Below, in pieces: positions 5,982-14,306 of a stretch of DNA of 20,105 nt. A model generated the notes under the pieces. The model made no database searches. It was not told the origin of the DNA and was given only the letters and a program-made list of their open reading frames with translations. The translations under genes were made by a program, and so were the position numbers. Positions within the stretch are counted from its first letter, which is position 1; the number at the start of each line of letters is the position of its first letter. Source of the DNA: a virus. Location: positions 1 through 20,105 of IMG/VR virus record IMGVR_UViG_3300045412_000355. One strand, written 5' to 3'.

Positions 5982-7416
5982 ACAATCCCCAAAGAGCATA
6001 AAAATAAGTAACTTCTTTAATGGAACTCCAGGTTCTACTACAGGAGTTAAAGTAAGAAAATCTACTGACGTTAAAAGTCCTATCTTAATGTCAGGATCTG
6101 ATTTTGCAGCTATCTTGGGGATTATTCAAACTGAAACTGAAGTAGCACAAGCAGAAAAAGAAAAAGTTTTAGTTTTAAACAAGGAAATAATTAGGGAAAA
6201 TCAGAAGGATGATCGGGATGCCGCAAGATTACAAGCTTTTGTAAATTCATTAACCTTCCGAGTAAATGATTTAAGTAATCAACTCAGCGGATTTATGAAA
6301 TTAATATTTAAAGACCTTGAAGACCGAGAAAAAGAAACTAGAAATTACTTGAAGCAGGTAAAAGTTTCTGCAGCAGAAAGGAGTAAAAGAGCATCTTTAC
6401 AGAAAGTAGAATCTAGTATTTCAGAAGTTTCTGAAGGTGGTAAAAGTTTATCTCAAGGATTTGAGAAAGAAAGATCTGATGAGCAATATATTTCTAAACT
6501 TTTTGGAACTGCAGCAATTGCTGCTACTGCATTTGGATTAAATGCTGACGATAAACCTAATAACGAATATATGGGAAAAGATGAAGCTATTTCAAATCCA
6601 GTTCAAGCATTGCAAATTTATAATTATTTAATTTCTAAAGGAGTAGAAAAATATCATGCCATTGGAATGGTAAACAATATTTATCATGAATCCTCCTTCA
6701 ATTCTGGGGCTTATGTAATTGATAGTAATGGTAAGCCTAGTGGCGGATTATTTCAGCATAATGGGCCTAGATTTACTTCTATGGTAAAATATGTTGGAAA
6801 GGGATGGCAAAAAAATTGGCAAAAACAAATTGATTTTGCTTTAACTGAGGCTCAATATAAAGAATATCAAGGTAATAAATATACCAGTTCTGAAGATGCA
6901 TCTGTAGGATTTACACTTATATTTGAAATTCCAGATAATGCCAATTCAGTAGCAAAACAAAGATTAAAAACAATTAAATCTATAGAAAAAATTATAAACA
7001 ATTCCCCCACAAATAAAGCAAACCCAAATTCTAAATCTAATCAACAAGCATCAGCCGCATCAGCCACATCATCTCCAACTTCGCCATCAATGGCAATGAA
7101 TACTGAGCAGATAGAACGTAATCCAGAAATGAATCAAATGGCAGCAATGCCTTCTGCAATGCTTTCAGATATTGTATCGGATAGTTCTAAGATTGAACCA
7201 ACAGCGATTGATAAAAATTTCAATTATTCAACTGAAGATAATGTTCAAATTTTATCTCCCATAATTGCAAATACATCTCAGCCATCTTCACCACCAGATT
7301 ATGCAGTTGGAACCGAAAGAGTTGCTGATAATTTTGATAATGCTTCTCCATATCCCAGACCAACATATATTCCTGCAGTTGCAATAGCTTTAAATATTGC
7401 TAATATGGTTGGATAA
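5974..7416 (+). CDS. Tail hub protein with lysozyme-like domain
   Basis: The 480-residue product has three parts. Residues 45-165 are mostly charged helices suited to a coiled coil, followed by a short hydrophobic stretch (FGTAAIAATAFGL, 177-189). Residues 208-342 match the phage tail lysozyme family: QALQIYNYLISKG, then IGMVNNIYHESSFN with the likely catalytic glutamate E239, then GGLFQHNGPR, then the WQKQIDFALTE helix. Such domains cut the glycan strands of peptidoglycan during infection. Residues 345-480 are low-complexity Ser/Ala/Pro/Asn. By position after the tube and gp26 genes it occupies the slot of gp28/gp29 or a tape measure, and helical tape-measure-like proteins bearing hydrolase domains are known in other phages. 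ATG at 5974 overlaps the preceding small ORF by 8 nt. Domain call is fairly firm; structural role is inferred. Confidence 0.8.
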   Translation: MDEQSPKSIKISNFFNGTPGSTTGVKVRKSTDVKSPILMSGSDFAAILGIIQTETEVAQAEKEKVLVLNKEIIRENQKDDRDAARLQAFVNSLTFRVNDLSNQLSGFMKLIFKDLEDREKETRNYLKQVKVSAAERSKRASLQKVESSISEVSEGGKSLSQGFEKERSDEQYISKLFGTAAIAATAFGLNADDKPNNEYMGKDEAISNPVQALQIYNYLISKGVEKYHAIGMVNNIYHESSFNSGAYVIDSNGKPSGGLFQHNGPRFTSMVKYVGKGWQKNWQKQIDFALTEAQYKEYQGNKYTSSEDASVGFTLIFEIPDNANSVAKQRLKTIKSIEKIINNSPTNKANPNSKSNQQASAASATSSPTSPSMAMNTEQIERNPEMNQMAAMPSAMLSDIVSDSSKIEPTAIDKNFNYSTEDNVQILSPIIANTSQPSSPPDYAVGTERVADNFDNASPYPRPTYIPAVAIALNIANMVG

Positions 7417-8429
7417 TGCCTAAATTAAATACTCAAATTTTAGAAAAAAATTTAGTAATTAATTTAACTCGGGTTGGTAATCTGAAAAATTTTATTGTAT
7501 CGGAAAAAAATGAATATGCAACAAAAGTTAAATTGATATCCCGAGAAAATTCTTTATTAACTGATATTATAAGGAATCAGCAATATGAAGATGATAAGAA
7601 TCAGCAAATAGAAAAATCAACAATTAAGATACCTGAAAAAATTTCAACCCCCAAAGCAGTTGATAGAAAAAAAATTATCAAAGGTGCAATTTCAGCTAAC
7701 TTAATTGATTCTAAAAATATAACTCAGATATTAGGTTCAAATTTAGCTCAAGCAATTGGATTAGGTGTTGGATTAGAAGTTGCAGAATCTATACTTCCAT
7801 CAGATACTTATGAGAATAAAGAACCTTCTACCAGTTTTCGTCCTGATGGATCTAATGGAAGACTTTCAGATTCTCAATTGAAGAATGTTGGAGATGGATT
7901 TAAATTGTGGACACCAGCAGCAAATTCATATCTTAAAATGAAAGAAGCAGCAAAAAGAGATGGTGTTTATTTTGAATTGAGTGATGGATACCGAACTTAT
8001 CAGGACCAAGTGGAAATGAAAAAAAAATATGGAAAAGATGCAGCACAACCCGGAACTTCTAAACACGGTTGGGGTATTGCAATTGATATATCTTCTCCCG
8101 GATCAAGAGAATGGATTGTTAAAAATGGCCGTAAATATGGATGGATAAGACCGAGTTGGGCAAGTTGGTTTTATGAACCTTGGCACTTTGAATATATTGG
8201 AGAAACTGGAACAACTGTTCAACCAACTAAACCACAACTAAAAAAGGATAAAAACGGATATATAATTCATGATCGTATTAATACGGGAAAACAAATATCA
8301 TATCTTCCAATTATTAATGTAGATAATACACCCAAAGCAATACCAATTCCACAAAAAGCTCAAGAACCTAATTCCCCATCAATAAATACATTAGCTTCTA
8401 ATCCATTCTTTATTGTTGCAACTGGATAA
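7416..8429 (+). CDS. Tail hub protein with M15 (VanY-type) peptidase domain
   Basis: The 337-residue product has a helical N-terminus (1-70), a small hydrophobic segment near 105-125, and an M15-family zinc peptidase domain at about 155-262. The motif SKHGWGIAID (215-224) fits SxHxxGxAxD and supplies zinc ligands H217 and D224. EPWHFEY supplies the likely base E254 and ligand H257, and DGYRTYQDQ at 190-198 carries the usual arginine. Family members cleave peptide bonds in peptidoglycan stems (D-Ala-D-Ala carboxypeptidase or L-Ala-D-Glu endopeptidase); the exact bond cannot be told here. The plan of helical N-terminus, hydrophobic stretch, hydrolase and disordered tail mirrors the gene before it. 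Both flanking junctions are TAATG overlaps, so the three genes are probably translated together and placed in the same tail structure beside gp27. Confidence 0.85.
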   Translation: MPKLNTQILEKNLVINLTRVGNLKNFIVSEKNEYATKVKLISRENSLLTDIIRNQQYEDDKNQQIEKSTIKIPEKISTPKAVDRKKIIKGAISANLIDSKNITQILGSNLAQAIGLGVGLEVAESILPSDTYENKEPSTSFRPDGSNGRLSDSQLKNVGDGFKLWTPAANSYLKMKEAAKRDGVYFELSDGYRTYQDQVEMKKKYGKDAAQPGTSKHGWGIAIDISSPGSREWIVKNGRKYGWIRPSWASWFYEPWHFEYIGETGTTVQPTKPQLKKDKNGYIIHDRINTGKQISYLPIINVDNTPKAIPIPQKAQEPNSPSINTLASNPFFIVATG

Positions 8430-9715
8430 TGTCTGCAGAAAATATTTACAGTTATAGTGGAATACGAATAAAATTACTTAAAACAACTTCCACTATAAAG
8501 GAAATTGATTTTACAAGTAATGCTATAGCTTCTTTTTCGTATTATGAAAATATTTTATCTCCAACTATTCATGCAGAAATTATTTTTGCAGCATCTAATA
8601 TTTTTGGAAGCAATGGTGAATTTGAATTATATGGTGGAGAAGAATTTGTTGGAGAAATAAAAACTCCAGATTATCCAGATAAAGGATTATCATTTTCTTC
8701 AGATAAGGGAAATTCTTTAATCGTAAGAAAAATACAAACTCCCCAAAAGAATTCAAATGTGGGAACATATAAACTTGAATTAATTTCTCAAGAATGTGTA
8801 ACCAATGAAACTATTCGTGTTCCAAATAGATTTGATGGCCCAGTTCATACAAGTGTAGATAAAATATTTAAACAATTAAAAAGTAAAAAATCTTTAATTG
8901 TTAATGAACCAACATCAAATAATTATAATTTTATAGCTAATAACAAAAGACCCTTTGATATTTTTACTTTACTTTGCCCTAAGTCAATTTCTTCACAATA
9001 TCCAAATGGTCCTGGGTATTTGTTTTTTGAAACCTTAGATGGATTTAATTTTGTAAGTGTAAATAAATTATTGAATAGTTCTAATGGAAATGTTCCAGTC
9101 TATGTTCAAAATGAATCTGTAAGTGAAAATGACCCAAACAATAGATTTAGAATTTTAAACTCAACAGTTTTAGTTAATAATGACATTCTAAATTCTTTGA
9201 GAATTGGAATGTATGCATCTCAAAATAGTTTCTACAACTTGTATCAAAATACGGTAACATATAATAAACATACGGCAAAGGAAAAAATTTCAAATTCTTT
9301 ATTTCCAACATCATCTCAGAATAATTATGATACTTATCCAGTTTTAACAAATAGTTTGGAGAATGAAGTCTCTAGATATTATGTGAGAACTTTGGATATA
9401 GGAAATTTATCTAAAGATGGGAAACTTGAAAATATACAAAACTTGCCTAAATATCAAGCAGAAGCTTCCATCAGATATAATCTTTTATTTTCTCAAATTG
9501 TAAGAATTACAATACCATGTAATCCTACATTAAGAGCTGGTCAATTAATTGAATGTAGATTTCCAAAAACTTCAACAAGTCTTCAAAATAAATCAGATCG
9601 TTCTCAAGCTTCAGGAAAATATATTATTTCTGCACTACTTCAATTTTTTCAATCAAATAAATCTTATACAACGCTGGACTTGATTCGTGATTCTTATGAG
9701 ATTAATGTTACTTAG
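8429..9715 (+). CDS. 27: gp27 baseplate hub subunit
   Basis: The 428-residue product fits the T4 gp27 family (391 aa), which forms the trimeric ring that joins the tail tube to the gp5 spike. The opening YSYSGIRIKLLKTTSTIKEI followed by DFTSNAIASFSYYENILSPT matches the first tube-like domain, and a second such segment lies near 120-180 (GTYKLELISQECVTNETIR). The final part, with PCNPTLRAGQLIECRFP and SGKYIISALLQFF, has the strand pattern of hub proteins related to gpD and VgrG. It sits directly before gp5, as expected for proteins that form one complex. Its start overlaps the preceding stop by 1 nt. A motif ATAAATA at 8382-8388 might be a late promoter but lies inside coding sequence. Confidence 0.85.
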   Translation: MSAENIYSYSGIRIKLLKTTSTIKEIDFTSNAIASFSYYENILSPTIHAEIIFAASNIFGSNGEFELYGGEEFVGEIKTPDYPDKGLSFSSDKGNSLIVRKIQTPQKNSNVGTYKLELISQECVTNETIRVPNRFDGPVHTSVDKIFKQLKSKKSLIVNEPTSNNYNFIANNKRPFDIFTLLCPKSISSQYPNGPGYLFFETLDGFNFVSVNKLLNSSNGNVPVYVQNESVSENDPNNRFRILNSTVLVNNDILNSLRIGMYASQNSFYNLYQNTVTYNKHTAKEKISNSLFPTSSQNNYDTYPVLTNSLENEVSRYYVRTLDIGNLSKDGKLENIQNLPKYQAEASIRYNLLFSQIVRITIPCNPTLRAGQLIECRFPKTSTSLQNKSDRSQASGKYIISALLQFFQSNKSYTTLDLIRDSYEINVT

Positions 9716-9723
9716 ATAATAAA

Positions 9724-11799
9724 ATGCTTTTAGATTCATCTTCTAATCAACTATTAAAGACTCACTATCTCGGAAGAGATGGATTTGTTTGGTGGATTGG
9801 CCAAGTCCCATTGCCACAGACTGGAAATTGGAGTAGATCAGATATTAAACAAATTGACGTAGAAGGTCTTTATTATAATCGTGTAAAGGTTAGAATTTTT
9901 GGATATCATACTGAAAAATGTGGGTTTCTTTCTGATGATGATTTACCTTGGGCACATATTTTAGTTCCTCCCGGTGTTGCAAACGGAAATCTAAAATCTG
10001 GCAATTCCCATAACATTATCGGTGGAGAAACTGTATTTGGATTTTTTCTAGATGGTGATGATGGTCAACAACCAGTTATTGTAGGATCTCTATATAAAGG
10101 TTCTGTAGTTAAAGACGGACTGACTTCGGCAGATGTTGAAGGAAAGGGATGTTCTGCTTTTATGCCAGTAAATCCAGGACTTCCAATTGGGATACATCAG
10201 ATTAAAGTAAATCAAAATCCCGGAGGACAAAATGTTGTAACGGGAGTTGGTAATCCGGAAGATCCTGGGGCAAATAAAGAACAATCTCAGAATGGAATTG
10301 ACAATATTGTAAGTGATACAATTGCTAATGAAACTTTTAAGCAAAAAAGTGATGATAAAAGTCAAGCTCCAAATATATGTCAAGATGATGAAATTTCTAA
10401 AATTACTGATGCCTTAGATACTTTTATTGAAAAGGTTAAGGGCTATCAAAGATTTTTAAATGTTTATGTTGCTGGATCTGTAAATAAAATTGTAAATATT
10501 CAATCTGAATTACGTTCAATAGCTTCACTAATTGCTGGTATAATTACTAAATTGATTAAGAAGGGAATGAAAATTCTCTTTGATGAAATAACTAAAAAAT
10601 TAAACAATCTTATTGCAGATCTGTTTCCAAAACCAAAACAGTCAGAAGCAGCTCAAACAGTAAGAACTTTAATGTCGGCAATTTATTGTTTGTTTAAAAA
10701 ATTTCTTAAATCAATTTTGGAATATGTAATTAAGCAAATTACTTCATTGATTGGTCAAACATTAAGTGCAGCTTCTTGCATCGTTAATAATTTTATAGGA
10801 CAAATGTTGAGTCAATTATTTGATGCTTTAGATAGAACTATTGGACCAGCTCTAAATCAATTAAGCAGTTTTCTTGGAGGAGCACTTGGAACTGCAAATC
10901 AAATTTTAAAAGCAGCAATGTCCGCTGCTGGGTTTTTAAAATCTTTAATTAATTGTGAATCTAGAAATTGTACCCCCCCTACAAAATTTTCTGTTCGTTA
11001 TGGTCCAACTCAACAAGATGCCGATAATTTTAATAATATTTTGAATACTTATGGTGCTGGAGGAGTTGCAAATCTTTCAAATGATTTGGGATTAAGTGAT
11101 GTGAGCTACAATTATAATAATTGTAATGGAAATATTTTGAAATGTGGTCCACCTTCGGTTCAAATACTTGGTGGGGGTGGAATTGGAGCTACTGCAAATG
11201 CTGTTATAAATTCTTTAGGATACTTGATTGGTTTTAATGTTACAAAGGGTGGATCTGGATATTTTGAACCTCCATATGTTTCAATTATAGATGCATGTAA
11301 TAACGGAGATGGTGGTAGAGGAACAGCTATAATAGAAAATGGTTCTGTAATTAGAATTATTGTTGACGATTCTGGAGGAGGTTATTTAAATAATGAAACA
11401 TCTCAAGAGTATGGAAGTCCTCCAGTTAGTAATCCTACAGATTCTTCAAATGATGATCAATCAAATTCATATGTATCAGAAATTGGAAATGTAGTTGTTA
11501 AAACTCCTGGTCTTGGTTATGGGGATGATACTGGTATTGTAGTAATACCTGGAAATAATGATGTTGGGCAAATTAATGAGCCAGAATTTGAAATTGTCCT
11601 AGGACCAAACGGATCTATTACCGAAATTAAAGTTACTCAAATTGGTTATGGATATACTGAAATACCTACACTACAAATTGTCAGTCTTACTGGAGTTGGA
11701 GCTGAAATAACTCCAGTACTTAATTTCAAACCAGTGGATCAAGCTACAGATATTATTCAAGGACAAGTTATTAAAGTTGTTAATTGTGTGCAAAAATGA
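9724..11799 (+). CDS. 5: gp5-like baseplate hub spike protein, no lysozyme domain
   Basis: The 691-residue product begins with the gp5 OB-fold (about 18-126): FVWWIGQVPLP, YYNRVKVRIFGYH, DLPWAHILVPPGVANG, GETVFGFFLDGDDGQQPVIV then GSLYKG, all in the T4 order. T4 gp5 continues with a lysozyme domain and a C-terminal beta-helix needle. Neither is seen here. Residues 220-410 instead form hydrophobic and amphipathic helices (for example IASLIAGIITKLIKKGMKIL). Residues 470-691 are Gly-rich beta repeats with the motif GGSGYFEPPYVSI, then GGGYLNN, GLGYGDD and GYGYTEIPTLQI. The protein probably forms the membrane-facing spike base on gp27. The 5' gap to gp27 is 8 nt and its TGA overlaps the next ATG. 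Confidence 0.85.
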   Translation: MLLDSSSNQLLKTHYLGRDGFVWWIGQVPLPQTGNWSRSDIKQIDVEGLYYNRVKVRIFGYHTEKCGFLSDDDLPWAHILVPPGVANGNLKSGNSHNIIGGETVFGFFLDGDDGQQPVIVGSLYKGSVVKDGLTSADVEGKGCSAFMPVNPGLPIGIHQIKVNQNPGGQNVVTGVGNPEDPGANKEQSQNGIDNIVSDTIANETFKQKSDDKSQAPNICQDDEISKITDALDTFIEKVKGYQRFLNVYVAGSVNKIVNIQSELRSIASLIAGIITKLIKKGMKILFDEITKKLNNLIADLFPKPKQSEAAQTVRTLMSAIYCLFKKFLKSILEYVIKQITSLIGQTLSAASCIVNNFIGQMLSQLFDALDRTIGPALNQLSSFLGGALGTANQILKAAMSAAGFLKSLINCESRNCTPPTKFSVRYGPTQQDADNFNNILNTYGAGGVANLSNDLGLSDVSYNYNNCNGNILKCGPPSVQILGGGGIGATANAVINSLGYLIGFNVTKGGSGYFEPPYVSIIDACNNGDGGRGTAIIENGSVIRIIVDDSGGGYLNNETSQEYGSPPVSNPTDSSNDDQSNSYVSEIGNVVVKTPGLGYGDDTGIVVIPGNNDVGQINEPEFEIVLGPNGSITEIKVTQIGYGYTEIPTLQIVSLTGVGAEITPVLNFKPVDQATDIIQGQVIKVVNCVQK

Positions 11800-12383
11800 C
11801 AAAACCAAAACCAAATTTTAGTATAAATCCACATCACAGAATTGATGGTGGAACTAAAATGCCAATTCATGGAACTGTAAACTATGGAATGGTATGTAAA
11901 AATGGCGATGGAGTTATTTTTGGAGAAGATGGTCGTCAAGTTACAGTTGTAAGTTCATTTTCATACGAATCTGTAGGAAATGATTTGCCGGGAAATGTAG
12001 ATTCAAATCAACCATTTGTTCCAGCAAAGTGGATTCGTGCAAAAAATGGAGATATCTTAATTGAAGCTCCAAACGGATCAATTTATTTGAACGCAAGAAA
12101 TGTAGTGATTGCTGCAAGTGGAGTAGAAACTGATACTCAAAAGAACGGAAATGTAGATATTATTGCATCAAATGAAATTAATATTCATAGTAGTGATACT
12201 GTAAAAATTGATTGCACAAACGGAATAATAAATGCGTCTTTGGAGATGAATATTTGCGGAAAGGGATTTCTAAATATGGGAGGTCAATTTACTCAAGCAG
12301 GTTCTGCTGTTGATACTTCTAAGGGAGTTTTGGGAGCAACTGGTCAAGTATTAAAAAATTTAACTAGTCTTGGAGGTTTATAA
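11796..12383 (+). CDS. Beta-rich spike/needle protein associated with gp5
   Basis: The ATG at 11796 overlaps the gp5 TGA (ATGA) and gives 195 residues. An in-frame TTG at 11784 is upstream but lies further inside gp5 and is less likely. The N-terminus KPKPNFSINPHHRIDGG is Pro/His rich. Residues 70-165 show short alternating strands (GDILIEAPNGSIYLNARNVV, NVDIIASNEINIHSSDTVKI, then GIINASLEMNICG). This resembles the intertwined beta-prism or beta-helix of the gp5 C-terminus and VgrG spikes. I infer that the needle part missing from the gp5 gene is supplied by this separate protein. The exact family is not recognised. Confidence 0.7.
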   Translation: MTKPKPNFSINPHHRIDGGTKMPIHGTVNYGMVCKNGDGVIFGEDGRQVTVVSSFSYESVGNDLPGNVDSNQPFVPAKWIRAKNGDILIEAPNGSIYLNARNVVIAASGVETDTQKNGNVDIIASNEINIHSSDTVKIDCTNGIINASLEMNICGKGFLNMGGQFTQAGSAVDTSKGVLGATGQVLKNLTSLGGL

Positions 12384-13312
12384 TGAATGTACCAAAACTT
12401 GGAGCTGACATAAGTATACATGTTGGCGGAGTTGATCCAACTTATATTCCAAAAAATCCATTAAGTATTCCTGGATTGGCAACGATCAATGGCCCACTAA
12501 TCGTTGGGGGATTGGTTGATGGAGTTGCTGCTTTAAATGCAAAAAAAGCTTTAGTAAATATTATTCCTGGAATTTCTGCAGGAGTTCCCGCGATTCAAAT
12601 TAGTGCTTTGGGAGATGGTAAAACTCCATATCCTGGAGTTGGAATTGAAGCATCTGCTCTTAATTTCAATTTTAATTCCTTTACCGGATTTAATTTGAAA
12701 GGTGTAAATACAAATATTGATTCAATTTTAAATATTCGTGGTCCAAAATTTGAATTTAAATTGGGAACAATGAATGGACCTTCTATCTTCAATAAAATTG
12801 CCACATTTAATGCAGATGTAATTTTCAATAAAGGATTCAAGACTCAGGGAACAAATTCAATTAATGGGACATTGACTTTAACTGGTGTTGGAGATGTAGC
12901 CACTAATATTAATCTTGCAAAAACACTTCCAGCAAAACCCTTTGATATCAATCATCCATCAAAACCTGGATATAGACTAAGACATATTTCATTAGAAGGT
13001 CCAGAAATTTGTGTATTTTATCGTGGTAAAGGGAAAGGTAAAGTTATATTTTTACCAGAGTATTGGAAAGATTTAGTAGATGAAACTACAATTACTGTAC
13101 ACTTGACATCAATTAAACAACCTGCTACAATGTATGTTGAAAAAATAGAAAATAATCAAATCTGGGTTTCTTCTGATTGGTTTGGAACTGAATATTATTA
13201 TTATGTTGTTGCCGAAAGAAAAGATTTAGATAAATTGATTGTAGAATATGAAGGAACAAGCCCAAAAGATTATCCTGGGCAAGATTTTATAGGAATTAAA
13301 GATGGCATCTGA
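12383..13312 (+). CDS. Virion spike/fibre protein with conserved C-terminal module
   Basis: A strong Shine-Dalgarno GGAGGT (12372-12377) lies 5 nt before the ATG, which overlaps the previous stop (TAATG). The 309-residue product has a Gly/Ile/Asn-rich, strand-forming N-terminal half (about 30-180) like a fibre shaft. From residue 187 it carries a compact C-terminal module, FDINHPSKPGYRLRHISLEG followed by PEICVFYRGKGKGKV, then LPEYWKDLVD, ITVHLTSI and a VEYEG end. I recall this module (HP-x-x-P-x-Y-x-LRH-x-x-x-EGPE) as a common terminal domain of phage and bacterial fibre-like proteins. It probably trimerises or caps the fibre. Its position after the spike genes suggests a central tail fibre or spike tip. 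Exact role unknown. Confidence 0.7.
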   Translation: MNVPKLGADISIHVGGVDPTYIPKNPLSIPGLATINGPLIVGGLVDGVAALNAKKALVNIIPGISAGVPAIQISALGDGKTPYPGVGIEASALNFNFNSFTGFNLKGVNTNIDSILNIRGPKFEFKLGTMNGPSIFNKIATFNADVIFNKGFKTQGTNSINGTLTLTGVGDVATNINLAKTLPAKPFDINHPSKPGYRLRHISLEGPEICVFYRGKGKGKVIFLPEYWKDLVDETTITVHLTSIKQPATMYVEKIENNQIWVSSDWFGTEYYYYVVAERKDLDKLIVEYEGTSPKDYPGQDFIGIKDGI

Positions 13313-14039
13313 AAAAACTCAAAACTTAAAAATTGAACTGAATAAGAAAATTTCAGACAATCTTGAAAATATTGTAATTATCAATTCTTATATTCCAGAA
13401 ATAGAAAGTAAGATTGATAATTTTACACCTTCATGTGTTGGATTAGATTCTAATGTAGTTTCTATTGTTTCTAATATTAATATACTCAAATCTAAGATTG
13501 TGAGTATTGCTTCTACTGCTCAATCAATCGTAGGTTGTGGAACAACTGGGGTCACTTCAATAATTACTGATTTACTTTCTGCATTTTCTTGGAATGCTTC
13601 TTCATCATCATACATTGGAGATGATCCATTTGGATCAGTAACTTCTGTAGTCTTAACCGCAAATAATTCTGGAATAGGAACTTTTGATCTATTAACAACT
13701 AATGGGGGGAATTCTATTGGAACATATTATTCTCTCACTGGTCCTGGTTATGGAACTAGCACTGATGGAATTACGTTAATAACACCTACACCAACTGATA
13801 ATGCAAATTGTACTGCATGTATTAATGCAATTGCATCATTAGATGCTCAAATTACTACATTAAGAAATTCTTGCACAACTCCAATTACCTTAGTAAATTT
13901 ATTGAAAACTGAAAGAATTGAATATGAAATTCAGAGATATGGATATAATAAATCGGTCAAATATATGCAAGATGAAAATGTGCGGGTTGGAATTGCTTTA
14001 AACATTCTTAATGATCCTACATATGATGCCATCATTTAG
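13302..14039 (+). CDS. Unrecognised virion protein, last gene of the tail operon
   Basis: I do not recognise this 245-residue protein. Residues 1-75 are helical with heptad-like spacing (LKIELNKKISDNLENIVIIN and IVSIVSNINILKSKIVSI). Residues 95-165 are rich in Ser, Thr, Gly and Asn and look like strands and loops. A second helical part follows at 170-235. Cysteines occur at 45, 79, 170, 173 and 191, including a CTAC pair. The helix-beta-helix plan suits a small elongated structural protein. The ATG overlaps the end of the preceding gene by 11 nt and has AGGAATT upstream as a weak Shine-Dalgarno sequence, so it belongs to the tail operon. Presence in the virion is inferred from context only. 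Confidence 0.75.
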   Translation: MASEKTQNLKIELNKKISDNLENIVIINSYIPEIESKIDNFTPSCVGLDSNVVSIVSNINILKSKIVSIASTAQSIVGCGTTGVTSIITDLLSAFSWNASSSSYIGDDPFGSVTSVVLTANNSGIGTFDLLTTNGGNSIGTYYSLTGPGYGTSTDGITLITPTPTDNANCTACINAIASLDAQITTLRNSCTTPITLVNLLKTERIEYEIQRYGYNKSVKYMQDENVRVGIALNILNDPTYDAII

Positions 14040-14043
14040 GGGC

Positions 14044-14072
14044 TTGACAAATCAGAAACACCATGCTATATT
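14044..14072 (+). promoter_or_regulatory. Extended -10 sigma70-like promoter for the tRNA genes
   Basis: TTGACA (14044-14049), a 17-nt spacer and TATATT (14067-14072) form a near-consensus promoter. TGC directly before the -10 box makes it an extended -10. It starts 5 nt after the stop of the tail operon and about 50 nt before tRNA-Leu. It would let host polymerase express the tRNAs early, apart from the late tail genes. Confidence 0.7.
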
Positions 14073-14124
14073 ATAGCTGTAGTTAATACATGGGATTTCT
14101 TTAATCATAAGATTTCCCTTTTAT

Positions 14125-14208
14125 GCCTCTGTGGTGGAATCGGTAGACACATCGGACTTAAAATCCGTAGATCAATTGGTCGTGCAAGTTCAAGTCTTGT
14201 CAGAGGTA
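14125..14208 (+). tRNA. tRNA-Leu (anticodon UAA)
   Basis: The 84-nt sequence folds as a class II tRNA. The acceptor is GCCTCTG with CAGAGGT (a G-U pair at the end). The D arm has GGTAGA. The anticodon stem TCGGA/TCCGT encloses loop CTTAAAA, anticodon TAA. A long variable arm pairs GATC with GGTC, and the T arm GCAAG/CTTGT encloses TTCAAGT. CCA is not encoded, so the host must add it. It reads UUA, a codon used heavily in these phage genes. Confidence 0.95.
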
Positions 14209-14210
14209 TC

Positions 14211-14284
14211 GCCATAGTAGCTCAGTTGGATAGAGCAGGACTTTTGTAAAGTTCAGGTCGCAAGTTCAAATCTTGTCTGTGGCT
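14211..14284 (+). tRNA. tRNA-Thr (anticodon UGU)
   Basis: The 74-nt cloverleaf has acceptor GCCATAG with CTGTGGC (one wobble pair), D stem GCTC/GAGC, anticodon stem GGACT/AGTTC enclosing TTTGTAA with anticodon TGT, and T stem GCAAG/CTTGT enclosing TTCAAAT. CCA is not encoded. It follows tRNA-Leu after only 2 nt, so both are likely cut from one transcript. It reads ACA, frequent in the nearby genes. Confidence 0.93.
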
Positions 14285-14306
14285 TAAAATTAAATGACTT
14301 CCTGAG

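Noticed and set aside
8382-8388. ATAAATA before gp27 as a late promoter
   Set aside because: It lies inside coding sequence with no gap, and such motifs occur often by chance in this AT-rich DNA.
10090-10383. Minus-strand ORF inside gp5
   Set aside because: It is opposite the conserved gp5 frame and has no start signal or family match.
14092-14119. GGGATTT/GATTTCCC region as a hairpin before tRNA-Leu
   Set aside because: The arms are not reverse complements beyond a few bases, so no stable stem forms.
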